Source: Komagataeibacter xylinus NBRC 15237 (GTDB lineage: Bacteria; Pseudomonadota; Alphaproteobacteria; Acetobacterales; Acetobacteraceae). Taken from it: 43,027 bases of DNA. The stretch spans positions 1-43,027 of the forward strand of contig NZ_BCTP01000025.1 in assembly GCF_001571345.1 (NCBI RefSeq). The letters are read 5' to 3'. Both the position numbers and the translations under genes were made by a program. Shown in pieces: positions 1 to 8,449 of this stretch. Position 1 is the stretch's first letter. Each line of letters opens with the position of its first letter. Under the pieces are notes generated by a model, which searched no databases, was not told the DNA's origin, and saw nothing but the letters and a program-made list of their open reading frames with translations.

Positions 1-1436
1 GTATAAAGCGCGCAGGCGGCGGCATGACCCGGATGCTGCGGCATGAGGCGCGTAGCCCCCATCAGCGGCGGGCAGGATGACTTGGTGAACTGCACAAAAT
101 CATACCCGCCTGCACGCGCGATGCGGGCAAGGGCGGGGGCAAGGGCTGCTGCGTGGCTATCACCCAGCAGGGCGATCTGCAGGCGTCCGGTGTCGTGCAT
201 GCAGGCGAAGCTTGTATTGGGCCGGGCATCGCCATAATTGGCCAGGCATGAACCGCCGCGCCCCGCTGCCAGGCTGGCTTCCGTGATCCGCAGGGCCGGG
301 TTGAAGCGGGCGGGAAAGCCGTGGCTCATGTAAATGGCTGACAGGGCGGCCCCGCATAATGCAGTGGCGCTGCCATAGCGCAGCAGGACCGTGCGGGTGG
401 GCAGGCGGGCATGGCGGAAAGGCTGTTCGATATAACGCCATGACAGCACGGCCAGCCCGAGTGACACCAAGGCCACCACCACAAGCTGCGCGGGCCGGGG
501 GGCCTGCGCCATGCACAGCCATGTCAATGCCATGAGCGGCCAGTGCCACAGATACCATGAATAGGAAACAAGCCCCACCCCCACGAATGGGCGCGCGGAC
601 AGGACGAGGCGGTTGAAAATACTGCCTTCCGCCAGCACGAGCGCCAGCGTGCCCCCCACCGGCAGCAGCGCGGCAAGCCCCGGGAAGGGGGTATGTTCGT
701 TAAAGAGACAGACTGACAGCACGACAAGCCCGATACCGGTAAAGCCCAGTATGTTGGCAGGCAGGGCGGGCAGGGGTTTTGTTGCCCCTGAGCGGGCGAT
801 GGCCAGGAAGGTTCCGGCCCCGAGTTCCCATGCCCGCGTGGGCAGAAGGTAGAAGACCGCCGTGGGCCAGCGGCCCATGCCGATGACGGCCAGGGTGAAG
901 GAGCCAAGGCAGAGCGCACCGATGGCGCCGAGCACGAAAGGACGTGTCATGCGGCGCAGCGCCAGTAACAGGAAAGGAAAAAGCAGGTAGAACTGCTCTT
1001 CCACGCCGAGCGACCATGTCATGAGAAACGGATCAAGATGGGCATCGGGCGAGAAGTAGTTGACCTGCCGCCAGAACAGGATGTTGGACCACCCGCTCAG
1101 GGCCGCCATCGCCCCGATTGCAATCTGCCTGTAGTCCTGAGGGCTGGCCAGCGCGACGCCGAGGATCGTGACAAAGGCGATGACGGCCATGAGCGCGGGC
1201 AGGATGCGGGCGGCGCGCCGGGCATAGAAGGCATCGAAGCGAAAGCGCCCCGCCCCGACATCACGGTACACGATGCCGCCTATGAGAAAGCCGGAAATGA
1301 CAAAAAAAATGTCCACGCCGGTGAATCCCGATTTCAGCGGCGAAAGACCAGCATGGAACAGGACCACGGCGGTCACGGCAATGGCGCGCAGGCCATCAAT
1401 ATCGCGGCGGTAGCGGCGGGAGGGATCAGGGGCCAT
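1..1436 (-). CDS. OafA-type acyltransferase with C-terminal SGNH domain (partial)
   Basis: Integral-membrane acyltransferase (acyltransferase family 3) expected to O-acylate a cell-surface polysaccharide or LPS. The 478 visible residues begin MAPDPSRRYRRDIDGLRAIA, the usual start of this family. They continue with FTGVDIFFVISGFLIGG and WSLGVEEQFYLLFP, the two family signature regions, then a run of hydrophobic segments. After the membrane part, the segment LLGDSHAAAL (about positions 140-175) is the nucleophile block of a fused periplasmic SGNH esterase/transferase domain. The C-terminus lies beyond the left edge. The start is the ATG at 1434-1436; there is no strong ribosome binding site. 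Upstream lies an AT-rich intergenic region. The exact acyl acceptor cannot be told from sequence. Confidence 0.93.
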   Translation of the reverse strand, partial: MAPDPSRRYRRDIDGLRAIAVTAVVLFHAGLSPLKSGFTGVDIFFVISGFLIGGIVYRDVGAGRFRFDAFYARRAARILPALMAVIAFVTILGVALASPQDYRQIAIGAMAALSGWSNILFWRQVNYFSPDAHLDPFLMTWSLGVEEQFYLLFPFLLLALRRMTRPFVLGAIGALCLGSFTLAVIGMGRWPTAVFYLLPTRAWELGAGTFLAIARSGATKPLPALPANILGFTGIGLVVLSVCLFNEHTPFPGLAALLPVGGTLALVLAEGSIFNRLVLSARPFVGVGLVSYSWYLWHWPLMALTWLCMAQAPRPAQLVVVALVSLGLAVLSWRYIEQPFRHARLPTRTVLLRYGSATALCGAALSAIYMSHGFPARFNPALRITEASLAAGRGGSCLANYGDARPNTSFACMHDTGRLQIALLGDSHAAALAPALARIARAGGYDFVQFTKSSCPPLMGATRLMPQHPGHAAACALY

Positions 1437-2090
1437 GGGCTGGCTCTTTTCTTGCGGCAGTGAACGGTGCGCAGGCACGGTTCAGGGAAGGGGAATAGCT
1501 GCACGCAAACGTCAGTATTGTTTCAGAGTTTTTCTTTCCTGTTGTTTCACGTAAATTTTATTTTATTATTTTTTACTGAGTAATGAACGCACGCCTTGCA
1601 TGCCTGCAAAAAGGCTGGTGATCACTGGCCTGGATGCTGCGCAGCAATGCACGCGATGGGATAAAAAACGAAAGCAGATTTTGAAAAATTTGTATGTATG
1701 GATTTGTATGATTAGATGGTATATATTGACATGTAATAAAGTAATTTTTTTATCATTAAATAATACACAATATTAATATTATGTGTAGATATTTATCAAT
1801 AATAAATTTCAATGTATTTTGAAAAAATCGGTCAGGGACCGTTTAGAAAACTGATCGCATAACTGCATGATAATCATGAAAATTTTTTTCTGAAGTATTT
1901 AATTTCAAAAGATTGATTTGAATATATTTTTACTTTCTTACAAAATATGTAATTCTCATAAAAAGAGAAACATCATCCTGAATATCAGGGATGCCATTGC
2001 CATATCCGCGCAGGTCTGCTCAGGATTGTTTTTGGCAGCGCCTCCGTCATGCATGGCGGGGGTGCGCGTAGGATAAGGCCGTTTCAGTCC
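1437..2090. other. AT-rich intergenic region
   Basis: A 650-bp divergent intergenic region. Positions 1500 to about 1970 are strikingly AT-rich with many T and A tracts, against very GC-rich genes on both sides. It should hold the promoters of the acyltransferase (leftward) and the AEC transporter (rightward). I see no convincing open reading frame, tRNA or hairpin-plus-T-tract terminator in it. Confidence 0.6.
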
Positions 2091-3032
2091 ATGCTTTCGA
2101 CCATTATTGCCGCGATGCTGCCTCTCATCCTGGTGTTTGTGCTGGGGTACCGTGCCGGGTGGCACCATGATTTTGATGGCACGCATGTTGCTGTGCTGAA
2201 CCGGCTGGTCATGCTCTATGCGTTTCCGCTCAACCTGTTCGTAGGCATCGCCCACATGCCGCGCACCATCCTTGCGGGCCAGATGCCGCTGGCGGCTTCG
2301 GTCTTCGGGCTTATGTGCATCAGTTTTGCGGTGGCGTATGGGGTGTCGCGGTATGTGGCGCATCGTGGCGGGGCGGCGGCGGCGTTGCAGGGTCTGGCCA
2401 TTGGCGCGCCCTCGGTGCCCTTTATCGGTTCCGCCATGCTGCCGGTCCTGATCGGGCATGACAGCACGGCGGTTGCCATATCGGCCGCGGTCTTCGCCAT
2501 GGTGCTGGTCCAGACGCCGGTGTGCATGATGATGCTGGGCCACGATGCAACGGTTACGGATGGTGGATCGGTCAGTTTCGTGGGGCAGGTGGGGGCTGCG
2601 CTGAAAGAGCCAATCGTGTGGGCGCCGCTGCTGGCAACAGGGCTGGTGGTGCTGAACGTACGTCTGCCCCCTTCGCTGCTTGGCGCCATGGGCCTGCTGG
2701 GCAATACCGCCACGGGTGTGGCGCTGTTCGCATCGGGCGTGGTGCTGTTCCTGCAGCGTGTGCATATTACGCTGCCGGTGGTGATGACGGTGCTCGCGCG
2801 CAATATTGTCGTGCCCGCCATGGCGTGGCTGGTGCTGGCAGTGCTGGGCCTGCCGCATGATGTCATCCGCGCCACCGTGCTGACGCTGTCCATCCCTGTG
2901 GGCACGGTCGTGGTCATTCTGGCGGTTCGCTTCGGAACGGATGAGCAGGAGGCGGCCTCAACCCTGTTTCTCAGCGCGGTGGTCTCCGTGCTGACCATGG
3001 TGCTGTTCATTCTGCTCACCACGCAGCATTAA
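2091..3032 (+). CDS. AEC (auxin efflux carrier) family permease
   Basis: A 313-residue inner-membrane transporter of the AEC family, whose bacterial members export or exchange organic acids such as malonate or malate. The protein is almost entirely hydrophobic with about ten membrane segments. The N-terminal half contains NRLVMLYAFPLNLFVGI, typical of the first AEC repeat, and GLAIGAPSVPFIGSAMLP, the unwound-helix region. The C-terminal half has LARNIVVPAMAWLVL and LTLSIPVGTVVVILA. I place the start at ATG 2091 (MLSTIIAAML) because it begins directly at the first membrane helix; an in-frame start at 2049 would add 14 unlikely residues. The gene runs towards the next one and ends 25 bp from its stop. 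Substrate unknown. Confidence 0.85.
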   Translation: MLSTIIAAMLPLILVFVLGYRAGWHHDFDGTHVAVLNRLVMLYAFPLNLFVGIAHMPRTILAGQMPLAASVFGLMCISFAVAYGVSRYVAHRGGAAAALQGLAIGAPSVPFIGSAMLPVLIGHDSTAVAISAAVFAMVLVQTPVCMMMLGHDATVTDGGSVSFVGQVGAALKEPIVWAPLLATGLVVLNVRLPPSLLGAMGLLGNTATGVALFASGVVLFLQRVHITLPVVMTVLARNIVVPAMAWLVLAVLGLPHDVIRATVLTLSIPVGTVVVILAVRFGTDEQEAASTLFLSAVVSVLTMVLFILLTTQH

Positions 3033-3057
3033 GCCAGCCGTATAAGGCGGCCCACCT

Positions 3058-3993
3058 TCAGCCCCGGTCAGGCGCATAGGTCTCGGCCCGCCGCCGGGCG
3101 GCGCGGCGTGCCTTCAGAACCAGTGCCTCATAAAGGACATGCTGGCGGATCCAGTTGATCATGCCCGATAGCGTGACCACGACAATGCCCGCGAACGTCC
3201 AGCCATCAAGCGGCTGATGAAACAGGAAGTAGCTGAACGCCACCGCCCACAGCATCTGGCTGTACTGGGGCAGGGCCACGCGGTTGGCAGGCGCGCGGGC
3301 GGTGGCCATCATCATGAACAATTGGCCAAGGGCGGCAAGAAAGCCGTAGCCAAACAGGAACATCCATGTTTTCAGCCCGTGCGGCCAGTGCGCGTGGGCC
3401 AGCATCAGCGCGCCATCGCCAACCAGCGGGCCGAACAGGCTTGAGCCGAACAGCGAGAGCCGGGGCGTGTCATTGCCCGCCAGCCGGTAGGCAATCACGC
3501 CCACGGCATTGGCGATGGCGGCAATCAGCGCGCACAGATGCCCCAGATGCAGTGCCCGCACGCCTGGCCGCAGCACGATCAGCACGCCCAGAAAACCCAG
3601 TATGACCGAAAGCCACGCCCAGCCCGATACTTTCTCATGCAGCAGGGTCACGGACAGGATGGTGACGAAAAGCGGCATGAGGAACATGAGCGAGAGCGCC
3701 TCAGGCATGGGCAGCAGCATGAAGGCCTCCACGCTGGCAGCCGTTGCGGCAAAGGTGGCCACGGCGCGCACCACCCACATCAGCGGGTGGGTGGGCGCAA
3801 AAATATCCTTGTAGGATTCGTTCTTGTCACGGATGAACGGAATGATGAGAAAGCCGAATACGCCCCCGGAGAAGGCGACCTCGAACGGGTCAAGCTGGCC
3901 TGCGAGCAGCTTGGAATAGGCATCACTGATCGAGAACGAGGAAAATGCGGCAAAGGCCAGCATCATGCCCGAGGTAAGAAAGGCCATGTTCAT
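3058..3993 (-). CDS. EamA/DMT-family transporter
   Basis: A 311-residue drug/metabolite transporter with two EamA repeats, about ten membrane helices. The first repeat carries FSISDAYSKLLAGQLDPFEV and the typical helix-4 pattern MPEALSLMFLMPLFVTILSV. The second repeat carries MMMATARAPANRVALPQYSQMLWAVAFSYFLFHQPLDGWT. The start is the ATG at 3991-3993 (MNMAFLTSG), preceded by a G-rich ribosome binding site (ggggggaaacag); a longer reading to 4065 would add a charged, non-conserved leader. It is convergent with the AEC transporter. A basic C-terminal tail (KARRAARRRAE) should be cytoplasmic. Substrate unknown. Confidence 0.85.
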   Translation of the reverse strand: MNMAFLTSGMMLAFAAFSSFSISDAYSKLLAGQLDPFEVAFSGGVFGFLIIPFIRDKNESYKDIFAPTHPLMWVVRAVATFAATAASVEAFMLLPMPEALSLMFLMPLFVTILSVTLLHEKVSGWAWLSVILGFLGVLIVLRPGVRALHLGHLCALIAAIANAVGVIAYRLAGNDTPRLSLFGSSLFGPLVGDGALMLAHAHWPHGLKTWMFLFGYGFLAALGQLFMMMATARAPANRVALPQYSQMLWAVAFSYFLFHQPLDGWTFAGIVVVTLSGMINWIRQHVLYEALVLKARRAARRRAETYAPDRG

Positions 3994-4177
3994 CTGTTTC
4001 CCCCCGTTTTGCGGCGTGCATTTGCGCATCACAGGCGGGCGGGTGCAAGGGCTGGTTGCCTGCATGCGCCTGAAAAAACAGACATGCCCGACCCGCCAGC
4101 CGTCCCGTCTGGCCGTGTGCTGCCATATGCTGTTACACTAGGGCTCCCTGTTTGATTTTTCTACCTGGACACCTTGC

Positions 4178-5599
4178 ATGACTGACACGCCCGCCTCGCC
4201 CGCAGCCCGCCTTCAGGCCGCCCTGACCGCCATCCGTGCGGGCGGGCTTGCGGCACAGGTCAGCACCTCGCCCTCGGTGCTCGAGGCCCACAGCCATGGC
4301 GAGGCCATGGAAGCCGCCTGCCTGCCCGGCGCGGTGGTCTTTGCGCGCAAGACCGGGGATGTGGCCACCGTGCTGCGCGCCTGCCACGCCAATGCGGTGC
4401 CGCTTGTCGCCTTCGGGGCTGGCACGTCGGTTGAAGGACATGTCACGCCTGCCGAACACGGCATCAGCCTCGACCTTTCCGAGATGACCGCCATTGTTGA
4501 AATGAATGCCGAGGACCTGGACTGCCGCGTGCAGGCCGGGCTGACGCGGCAGGCGCTCAATGCCCAGATCCGTGATACGGGGCTGTTCTTTCCGGTTGAT
4601 CCGGGTGGCGAGGCCACGCTGGGCGGCATGTGCGCCACGCGGGCCTCGGGCACGGCCGCCGTGCGCTATGGCACCATGAAGGAGAACGTGCTGGGCCTGA
4701 CCGTGGTGCTGGCCACGGGCGACGTGATCCGCACGGGCGGGCGGGTGCGCAAGTCATCCACCGGCTATGACCTGACATCGCTGTTCATCGGCTCGGAAGG
4801 CACGCTGGGCATCATTACCGAGGTGCAGTTGCGCCTGCATGGCCGCCCCGAGACGCTTTCCGCCGCCGTGTGCCAGTTTGCCGACCTCGATGACGCGGTG
4901 CGGACCGCCATCGAGATCATCCAGTGCGGCATTCCCATCAGCCGGGTGGAACTGCTTGATGACGTGCAGATGGCCGCCTCGATCCGTTACTCGAAGCTTG
5001 ATGGCTATCAGGACCTGACCACGCTGTTCTTCGAGTTTGGCGGTGCGCCCGCAAGTGTGCAGGAGCAGGTGGCGGCGACCGAGGCCATTGCCCTGTCCAA
5101 TAACGGGCTGGCCTTTGCCTGGGCCGATACGGCGGAGGACCGCACCCGGCTGTGGAAGGCCCGCCACGATGCCTTCTGGGCCGCCAAGGCCGTCGAACCC
5201 ACCGCCCGCGTCATTTCAACTGACTGCATCGTGCCGATCTCGAAGCTGGGCGAACTGATTGCGGGCGTGCGCGAAGATATCGCCGCCTCCGGCCTGCGCG
5301 TGCCGCTTTTGGGGCATGTGGGCGATGGCAATTTCCACTCTCTCATCATCACCGATGATACGCCCGCAGGTCATGCCCGGGCGCTGGATCTTGACCGCAG
5401 GATCGTGCACCGGGCGCTGGCCCTTGGTGGCTCATGCAGCGGCGAGCACGGCGTGGGCATGGGCAAGCTGGAATTTCTCGAGACCGAGCACGGCGCGGGT
5501 ACGCTCGCGGTCATGCGCGCGCTCAAACACGCCATGGACCCGCTCAATATCCTCAACCCCGGCAAGCTGCTGCCGCCGGGGCGTGTGTATCAGGGTTAG
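4178..5599 (+). CDS. FAD-linked D-lactate dehydrogenase (Dld/GlcD type)
   Basis: A 473-residue flavoprotein of the FAD_binding_4 / FAD-oxidase_C family. It is closest in layout to cytochrome-type D-lactate dehydrogenase, which oxidises D-lactate or a related 2-hydroxyacid to the 2-oxoacid and passes electrons to the respiratory chain. Visible motifs are PLVAFGAGTSVEGH and FFPVDPGGEATLGGMCAT (PP-loop and FAD binding), IGSEGTLGIITEVQLRL, HVGDGNFHSLI (metal/substrate site) and GSCSGEHGVGMGK near the C-terminus. The C-terminal LNPGKLLPPG is typical. It stands alone, without the GlcE/GlcF partners of glycolate oxidase, which favours D-lactate dehydrogenase. Its TAG stop codon overlaps the left end of the repeat element at 5597-5700. 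Exact substrate is inferred. Confidence 0.87.
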   Translation: MTDTPASPAARLQAALTAIRAGGLAAQVSTSPSVLEAHSHGEAMEAACLPGAVVFARKTGDVATVLRACHANAVPLVAFGAGTSVEGHVTPAEHGISLDLSEMTAIVEMNAEDLDCRVQAGLTRQALNAQIRDTGLFFPVDPGGEATLGGMCATRASGTAAVRYGTMKENVLGLTVVLATGDVIRTGGRVRKSSTGYDLTSLFIGSEGTLGIITEVQLRLHGRPETLSAAVCQFADLDDAVRTAIEIIQCGIPISRVELLDDVQMAASIRYSKLDGYQDLTTLFFEFGGAPASVQEQVAATEAIALSNNGLAFAWADTAEDRTRLWKARHDAFWAAKAVEPTARVISTDCIVPISKLGELIAGVREDIAASGLRVPLLGHVGDGNFHSLIITDDTPAGHARALDLDRRIVHRALALGGSCSGEHGVGMGKLEFLETEHGAGTLAVMRALKHAMDPLNILNPGKLLPPGRVYQG

Positions 5600-5700
5600 A
5601 GCAGATCCAGTTTGTATGGACATATTCGAACTGGTGAAGAGGCTCGATAACAATGAGTTGGAGCAATTCCATTGAGCCACGGTTCAGTGGAACTGCTCTA
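5597..5700. mobile_element. MITE-like element with terminal inverted repeats flanked by TA
   Basis: A 104-bp stretch whose first eight bases (TAGAGCAG) are the exact reverse complement of its last eight (CTGCTCTA). The match extends imperfectly inwards (GAGCAGATCCA against GAGCAGTTCCA). Taking the flanking TA as a duplicated target gives GAGCAG-ended repeats, the pattern of IS630/mariner-type elements. Internally it folds into two hairpins: CCAGTT/AACTGG (about 5608-5633) and GAGCAATTCCA/TGGAACTGCTC (about 5660-5698). It has no coding capacity. It fills nearly all the space between two convergent genes and could also act as a bidirectional terminator. Transposase family is an inference. Confidence 0.6.
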
Positions 5701-5705
5701 TGCGC

Positions 5706-7322
5706 TCAGGGCGCTGGTGGCAGGCGCGATGGCGGCAGGTCGCGCTTGGCCAGCATGCTGCACAGGCGGCGCACCACATCATCCCACTGCCCGGTGCGGA
5801 TCTGGCGGATGATGCGCAGGGTAGGGTACCACGGGCTGTCGGTGCGGCCCGAGAGCCAGCGCCAGCAATTGTCAAACCGGTCGAGCAGCAGCACCGGGCA
5901 GCCCAGCGCGCCAGCAAGGTGGGCGACCGACGTATCGACCGACACCACCACATCGAGGCCCGCGATGAGGGCTGCCGTATCATCCATGTCGCGCACGCTT
6001 TCCATGGGGTCATGCAGGCGCATGCCGGCGGGCATGTCCATCATCTGCCGGGCGTAGGTGCCCATCTGCAGGCTGACCAGCGAGATGCCGGGCATGCCTG
6101 CCAGTGGGGCCAGGCTGCGTAGCGGTATGGAGCGCCTGCGGTCCATGGCGTGGGCCGCGGGCACGTCGGGCCTGCTGGCCCCGCCCCATACCAGCCCCAC
6201 CCGGAGTGTCGGGCGCGCCGGCAGGAAGGGCGCCCAGGCCCGCACGCGCCCCGCATCGGCATGCAGGTAAGGCACGGCAACACCTGCATGGCCCGGCATG
6301 CGGTGCAGTACATGCGGCAGGCTGAGGAACGGGCAGTGCCAGTCATGAAACGGCACGGGCTGGCGGTCATTGAACACGCGGCGCACGCCATCCATGCGGC
6401 GGATCAGGCCGTGCAGCGTGTCGGGAGCCTGCACGATCACGCGTGCGCCCAGGGCGGCCAGCACCGGCACGAAGCGCAGCATCATCAGCATGTCGCCCAG
6501 CCCCCCCTCGCGCGTGATGAAGATGGTCCTGCCCCGCAGGTCGGCATCCGGCGCCAGCACGGGCAGGGTCCGTGCGGCAGGCAGGCGCGCGCGACCGGGG
6601 AGTTTGCGCCGCCATTCATATTCGGCCCAACCCTGGGCCATCTGCCCGTTCTTGAGCAGGGTCAGGGCATGGTTCAGGCGCAGGTTGGCATCATCGGGGC
6701 GCAGTGCGAGGGCGCGGGCATGGATTGCGAGCGACTCATCGGTGCGGTTCCAGCCTGCCAGCAGGTGCGCGAGGTTGGCATGCGTCATGGCGCTGCGGGG
6801 GTGATGTTCGAGAATATAAAGCAGCAGGTCGCGCCCGGCGGCGTATTCACCCTGTTCCATCAGGCATACGGCCATGAGGTTGCCGGTGGTGAGCTGGGCG
6901 GGTGACAGGCTCAGCCCATCGGTCAGCACGGCATGCGCCTCCGCCGTGCGGCCGCGTTGCAGCAGCAGTTCGCCCAGCATGTCATGCGTGCGGATATCCT
7001 GCCCCGCGCGCTGGCGCACGGCACGGAGCACGGCTTCAGCTTCATCCACGCGCTCATGGGGCAGCAGCAGGTCGAGCATGTCGCGCGCCGGGTGGCGGGC
7101 ACCGGGATTGGCCACGGCCTGCCGGCACAGCAGGCGGGCCGCCTCCTGCACCCGGTTGCACCCTGCATGGGCATGCGCGAGCAGAAGCTCGACATCGGGC
7201 GAAGGCGTGCAGCTTTCAAGCACGGCACGGGCCTGTGCGAACTGGCCCTGGCGCAGCAGGCCGAGCGCATCGGCCAGCATGGCGTTGGTGGCGGTGACCG
7301 TGCGGGGGGCTTTTTTGTTCAT
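5706..7322 (-). CDS. TPR-repeat glycosyltransferase (GT9/GT41-like)
   Basis: A 538-residue protein. The first half, to about residue 240, is a run of tetratricopeptide-like helix pairs (for example SAMTHANLAHLLAGWNRTDESLAIHARALALRPDDANLRLNHALTLLKNGQ, read in parts). The second half resembles heptosyltransferase-like TPR proteins: WAEYEWRRKL, then IFITREGGLGDMLMMLRFVPVL, which is the GDxL nucleotide-sugar region. Near the end is LIAGLDVVVSVDTSVAHLAGALGCPV, the donor-site motif of this group, followed by WRWLSGRTDSPWYPTLRI. It probably glycosylates a protein or surface polysaccharide. I chose ATG 7320-7322 (MNKKAPRTV); an in-frame ATG at 7341-7343 would add seven residues and neither has a clear ribosome binding site. 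The stop lies 8 bp from the MITE-like element. Confidence 0.83.
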   Translation of the reverse strand: MNKKAPRTVTATNAMLADALGLLRQGQFAQARAVLESCTPSPDVELLLAHAHAGCNRVQEAARLLCRQAVANPGARHPARDMLDLLLPHERVDEAEAVLRAVRQRAGQDIRTHDMLGELLLQRGRTAEAHAVLTDGLSLSPAQLTTGNLMAVCLMEQGEYAAGRDLLLYILEHHPRSAMTHANLAHLLAGWNRTDESLAIHARALALRPDDANLRLNHALTLLKNGQMAQGWAEYEWRRKLPGRARLPAARTLPVLAPDADLRGRTIFITREGGLGDMLMMLRFVPVLAALGARVIVQAPDTLHGLIRRMDGVRRVFNDRQPVPFHDWHCPFLSLPHVLHRMPGHAGVAVPYLHADAGRVRAWAPFLPARPTLRVGLVWGGASRPDVPAAHAMDRRRSIPLRSLAPLAGMPGISLVSLQMGTYARQMMDMPAGMRLHDPMESVRDMDDTAALIAGLDVVVSVDTSVAHLAGALGCPVLLLDRFDNCWRWLSGRTDSPWYPTLRIIRQIRTGQWDDVVRRLCSMLAKRDLPPSRLPPAP

Positions 7323-7472
7323 ATCACGCCATGACCACGGCATGCGGCGTGACAGGCGCAGGCCCCGGGCTGGCCTGCCTGTGCGGCACGGAAAAAGGAG
7401 AGAAGCATGGCGGCGGATTTCTTTGAATTCAGGAGCGTGGAGCGCATAGTCTACCGTTCCTGCCGCCTACGT

Positions 7473-7856
7473 CTAGGGCGTGGCCAGGCCCATATGTGCT
7501 TCGAGTAGCGCCACGTTGCGCAGGTCGGCCTTGAAGGCGGTATCAAAAATATCGCCCAGCACGGGCACGAGGTCAGCCGCCGCCTCGATCAGCACATTGG
7601 CCAGCATGCGGGCCAGCACCTTCTGGCTGGCACCGAGCGTCCAGCTTTTCCAGATGATGTAGAGGGAAGGGATGATCATGATCGCCGTGCCGCCCACCGG
7701 CAGCAGGCCGATCACCGTATCAAGCCCCCAGCGCGCCTTCGTGCCGGGAATACGGAAGGCGGCATCAAGCAGGGTCGCCAGTTTCCGCAGCCGTGCGACT
7801 TCAGCACGGATATCGGCAGGCCGCGCGCTGGCGGCCGAAGAAGCAAAAGCGTTCAT
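7473..7856 (-). CDS. DUF4112 domain membrane protein
   Basis: A 127-residue small membrane protein of the DUF4112 family, function unknown. The core is LATLLDAAFRIPGTKARWGLDTVIGLLPVGGTAIMIIPSLYI (read in parts), followed by LARMLANVLIEAAADLVPVLGDIFDTAFKADLRN. This order of an amphipathic IPGT helix, a G-rich hydrophobic segment and a PVxGDxFD block is the recognisable family signature. The start ATG 7854-7856 (MNAFASSAA) is preferred over an upstream in-frame codon at 7913 because the extension is not conserved-looking. It lies about 150 bp downstream of the Rdx gene on the same strand, with a repeat fragment between. Confidence 0.8.
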   Translation of the reverse strand: MNAFASSAASARPADIRAEVARLRKLATLLDAAFRIPGTKARWGLDTVIGLLPVGGTAIMIIPSLYIIWKSWTLGASQKVLARMLANVLIEAAADLVPVLGDIFDTAFKADLRNVALLEAHMGLATP

Positions 7857-7932
7857 GCTGTTATTATGGGGTGTGCCGTGAGGCGTTACAATGCGGCCGA
7901 CTTCACGGCGCACGCTTTAAAAGCGGATAAAA

Positions 7933-7966
7933 TTCTGGTGGAGCTTTTTTCAAAAAGCTTCAGAAA
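7933..7966. repeat. Partial copy of dispersed palindromic repeat
   Basis: A hairpin arm (GAGCTTTTTTCAAAAAGCTTC) with flanking TTCTGGTG on the left and AGAAA on the right, matching one arm of the 80-bp palindromic element seen complete at 18377-18456. Only half the element is present. It lies between the Rdx gene and the DUF4112 gene, both leftward, so it could terminate the Rdx transcript. Confidence 0.6.
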
Positions 7967-7982
7967 AGCCCGATATCGTCCC

Positions 7983-8297
7983 CTAACCGGATGCGCCCCC
8001 ATCGCGATCAATATGGCCCATGTCACGCTCCGGCGCGATCACGTCGCGCACGCGCTGCTTGAGTTCCTTCGGGCCGGGAAAGCCGCCATCGCGCTTGCGC
8101 TCCCACACAAGCTGGCTGTTGACCGTGATCTCGAACCGTCCGCCGCTTGCCGGGATGAGGCTGACGCTGCCCAGTTCCTCGCCAAAGGTGGAGAGCAGTT
8201 CCTGCGCCATCCATGCCGCGCGCAGCAGCCAGTTGCAGCGCGTGCAGTAAAGGATGGAGATATCGGGGCGGCCTGTCGTGGGGATCGGGTCGGTCAT
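7983..8297 (-). CDS. SelT/SelW/SelH (Rdx) family protein
   Basis: A 104-residue thioredoxin-like Rdx family protein. The redox motif Cys-Thr-Arg-Cys occurs at residues 18-21 (ISILYCTRCNWLLRAAWMAQEL), the position where selenoprotein W has CxxU. The downstream strand SVSLIPASGGRFEITVNSQLVWERKRDGGFPGPKELKQRVRDVI (read in parts) contains the GGxFEI, RKRDGGFP and KELKQ elements of the family. The start has a strong ribosome binding site (caggaggaacgccc). No selenocysteine machinery is needed. A redox role is expected by family; the partner is unknown. Confidence 0.9.
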   Translation of the reverse strand: MTDPIPTTGRPDISILYCTRCNWLLRAAWMAQELLSTFGEELGSVSLIPASGGRFEITVNSQLVWERKRDGGFPGPKELKQRVRDVIAPERDMGHIDRDGGASG

Positions 8298-8449
8298 GGG
8301 CGTTCCTCCTGTCTCATCCAGCCGGACGGGGCCGCCCGGCTGCCCTGATGGGTATCATGCACCGTGAGGATATAGCGGCTTTCAGGCCATGAAGCACCGG
8401 AAACCTTGCGGGCCATATGCGCCCCACGTATCAATGAAGTGATGGAGAT

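Noticed and set aside
2216-3022. Long open frame antisense to the AEC transporter gene
   Set aside because: Ser/Thr/Arg-rich, no domain, and a mirror of a hydrophobic GC-rich coding sequence on the other strand.
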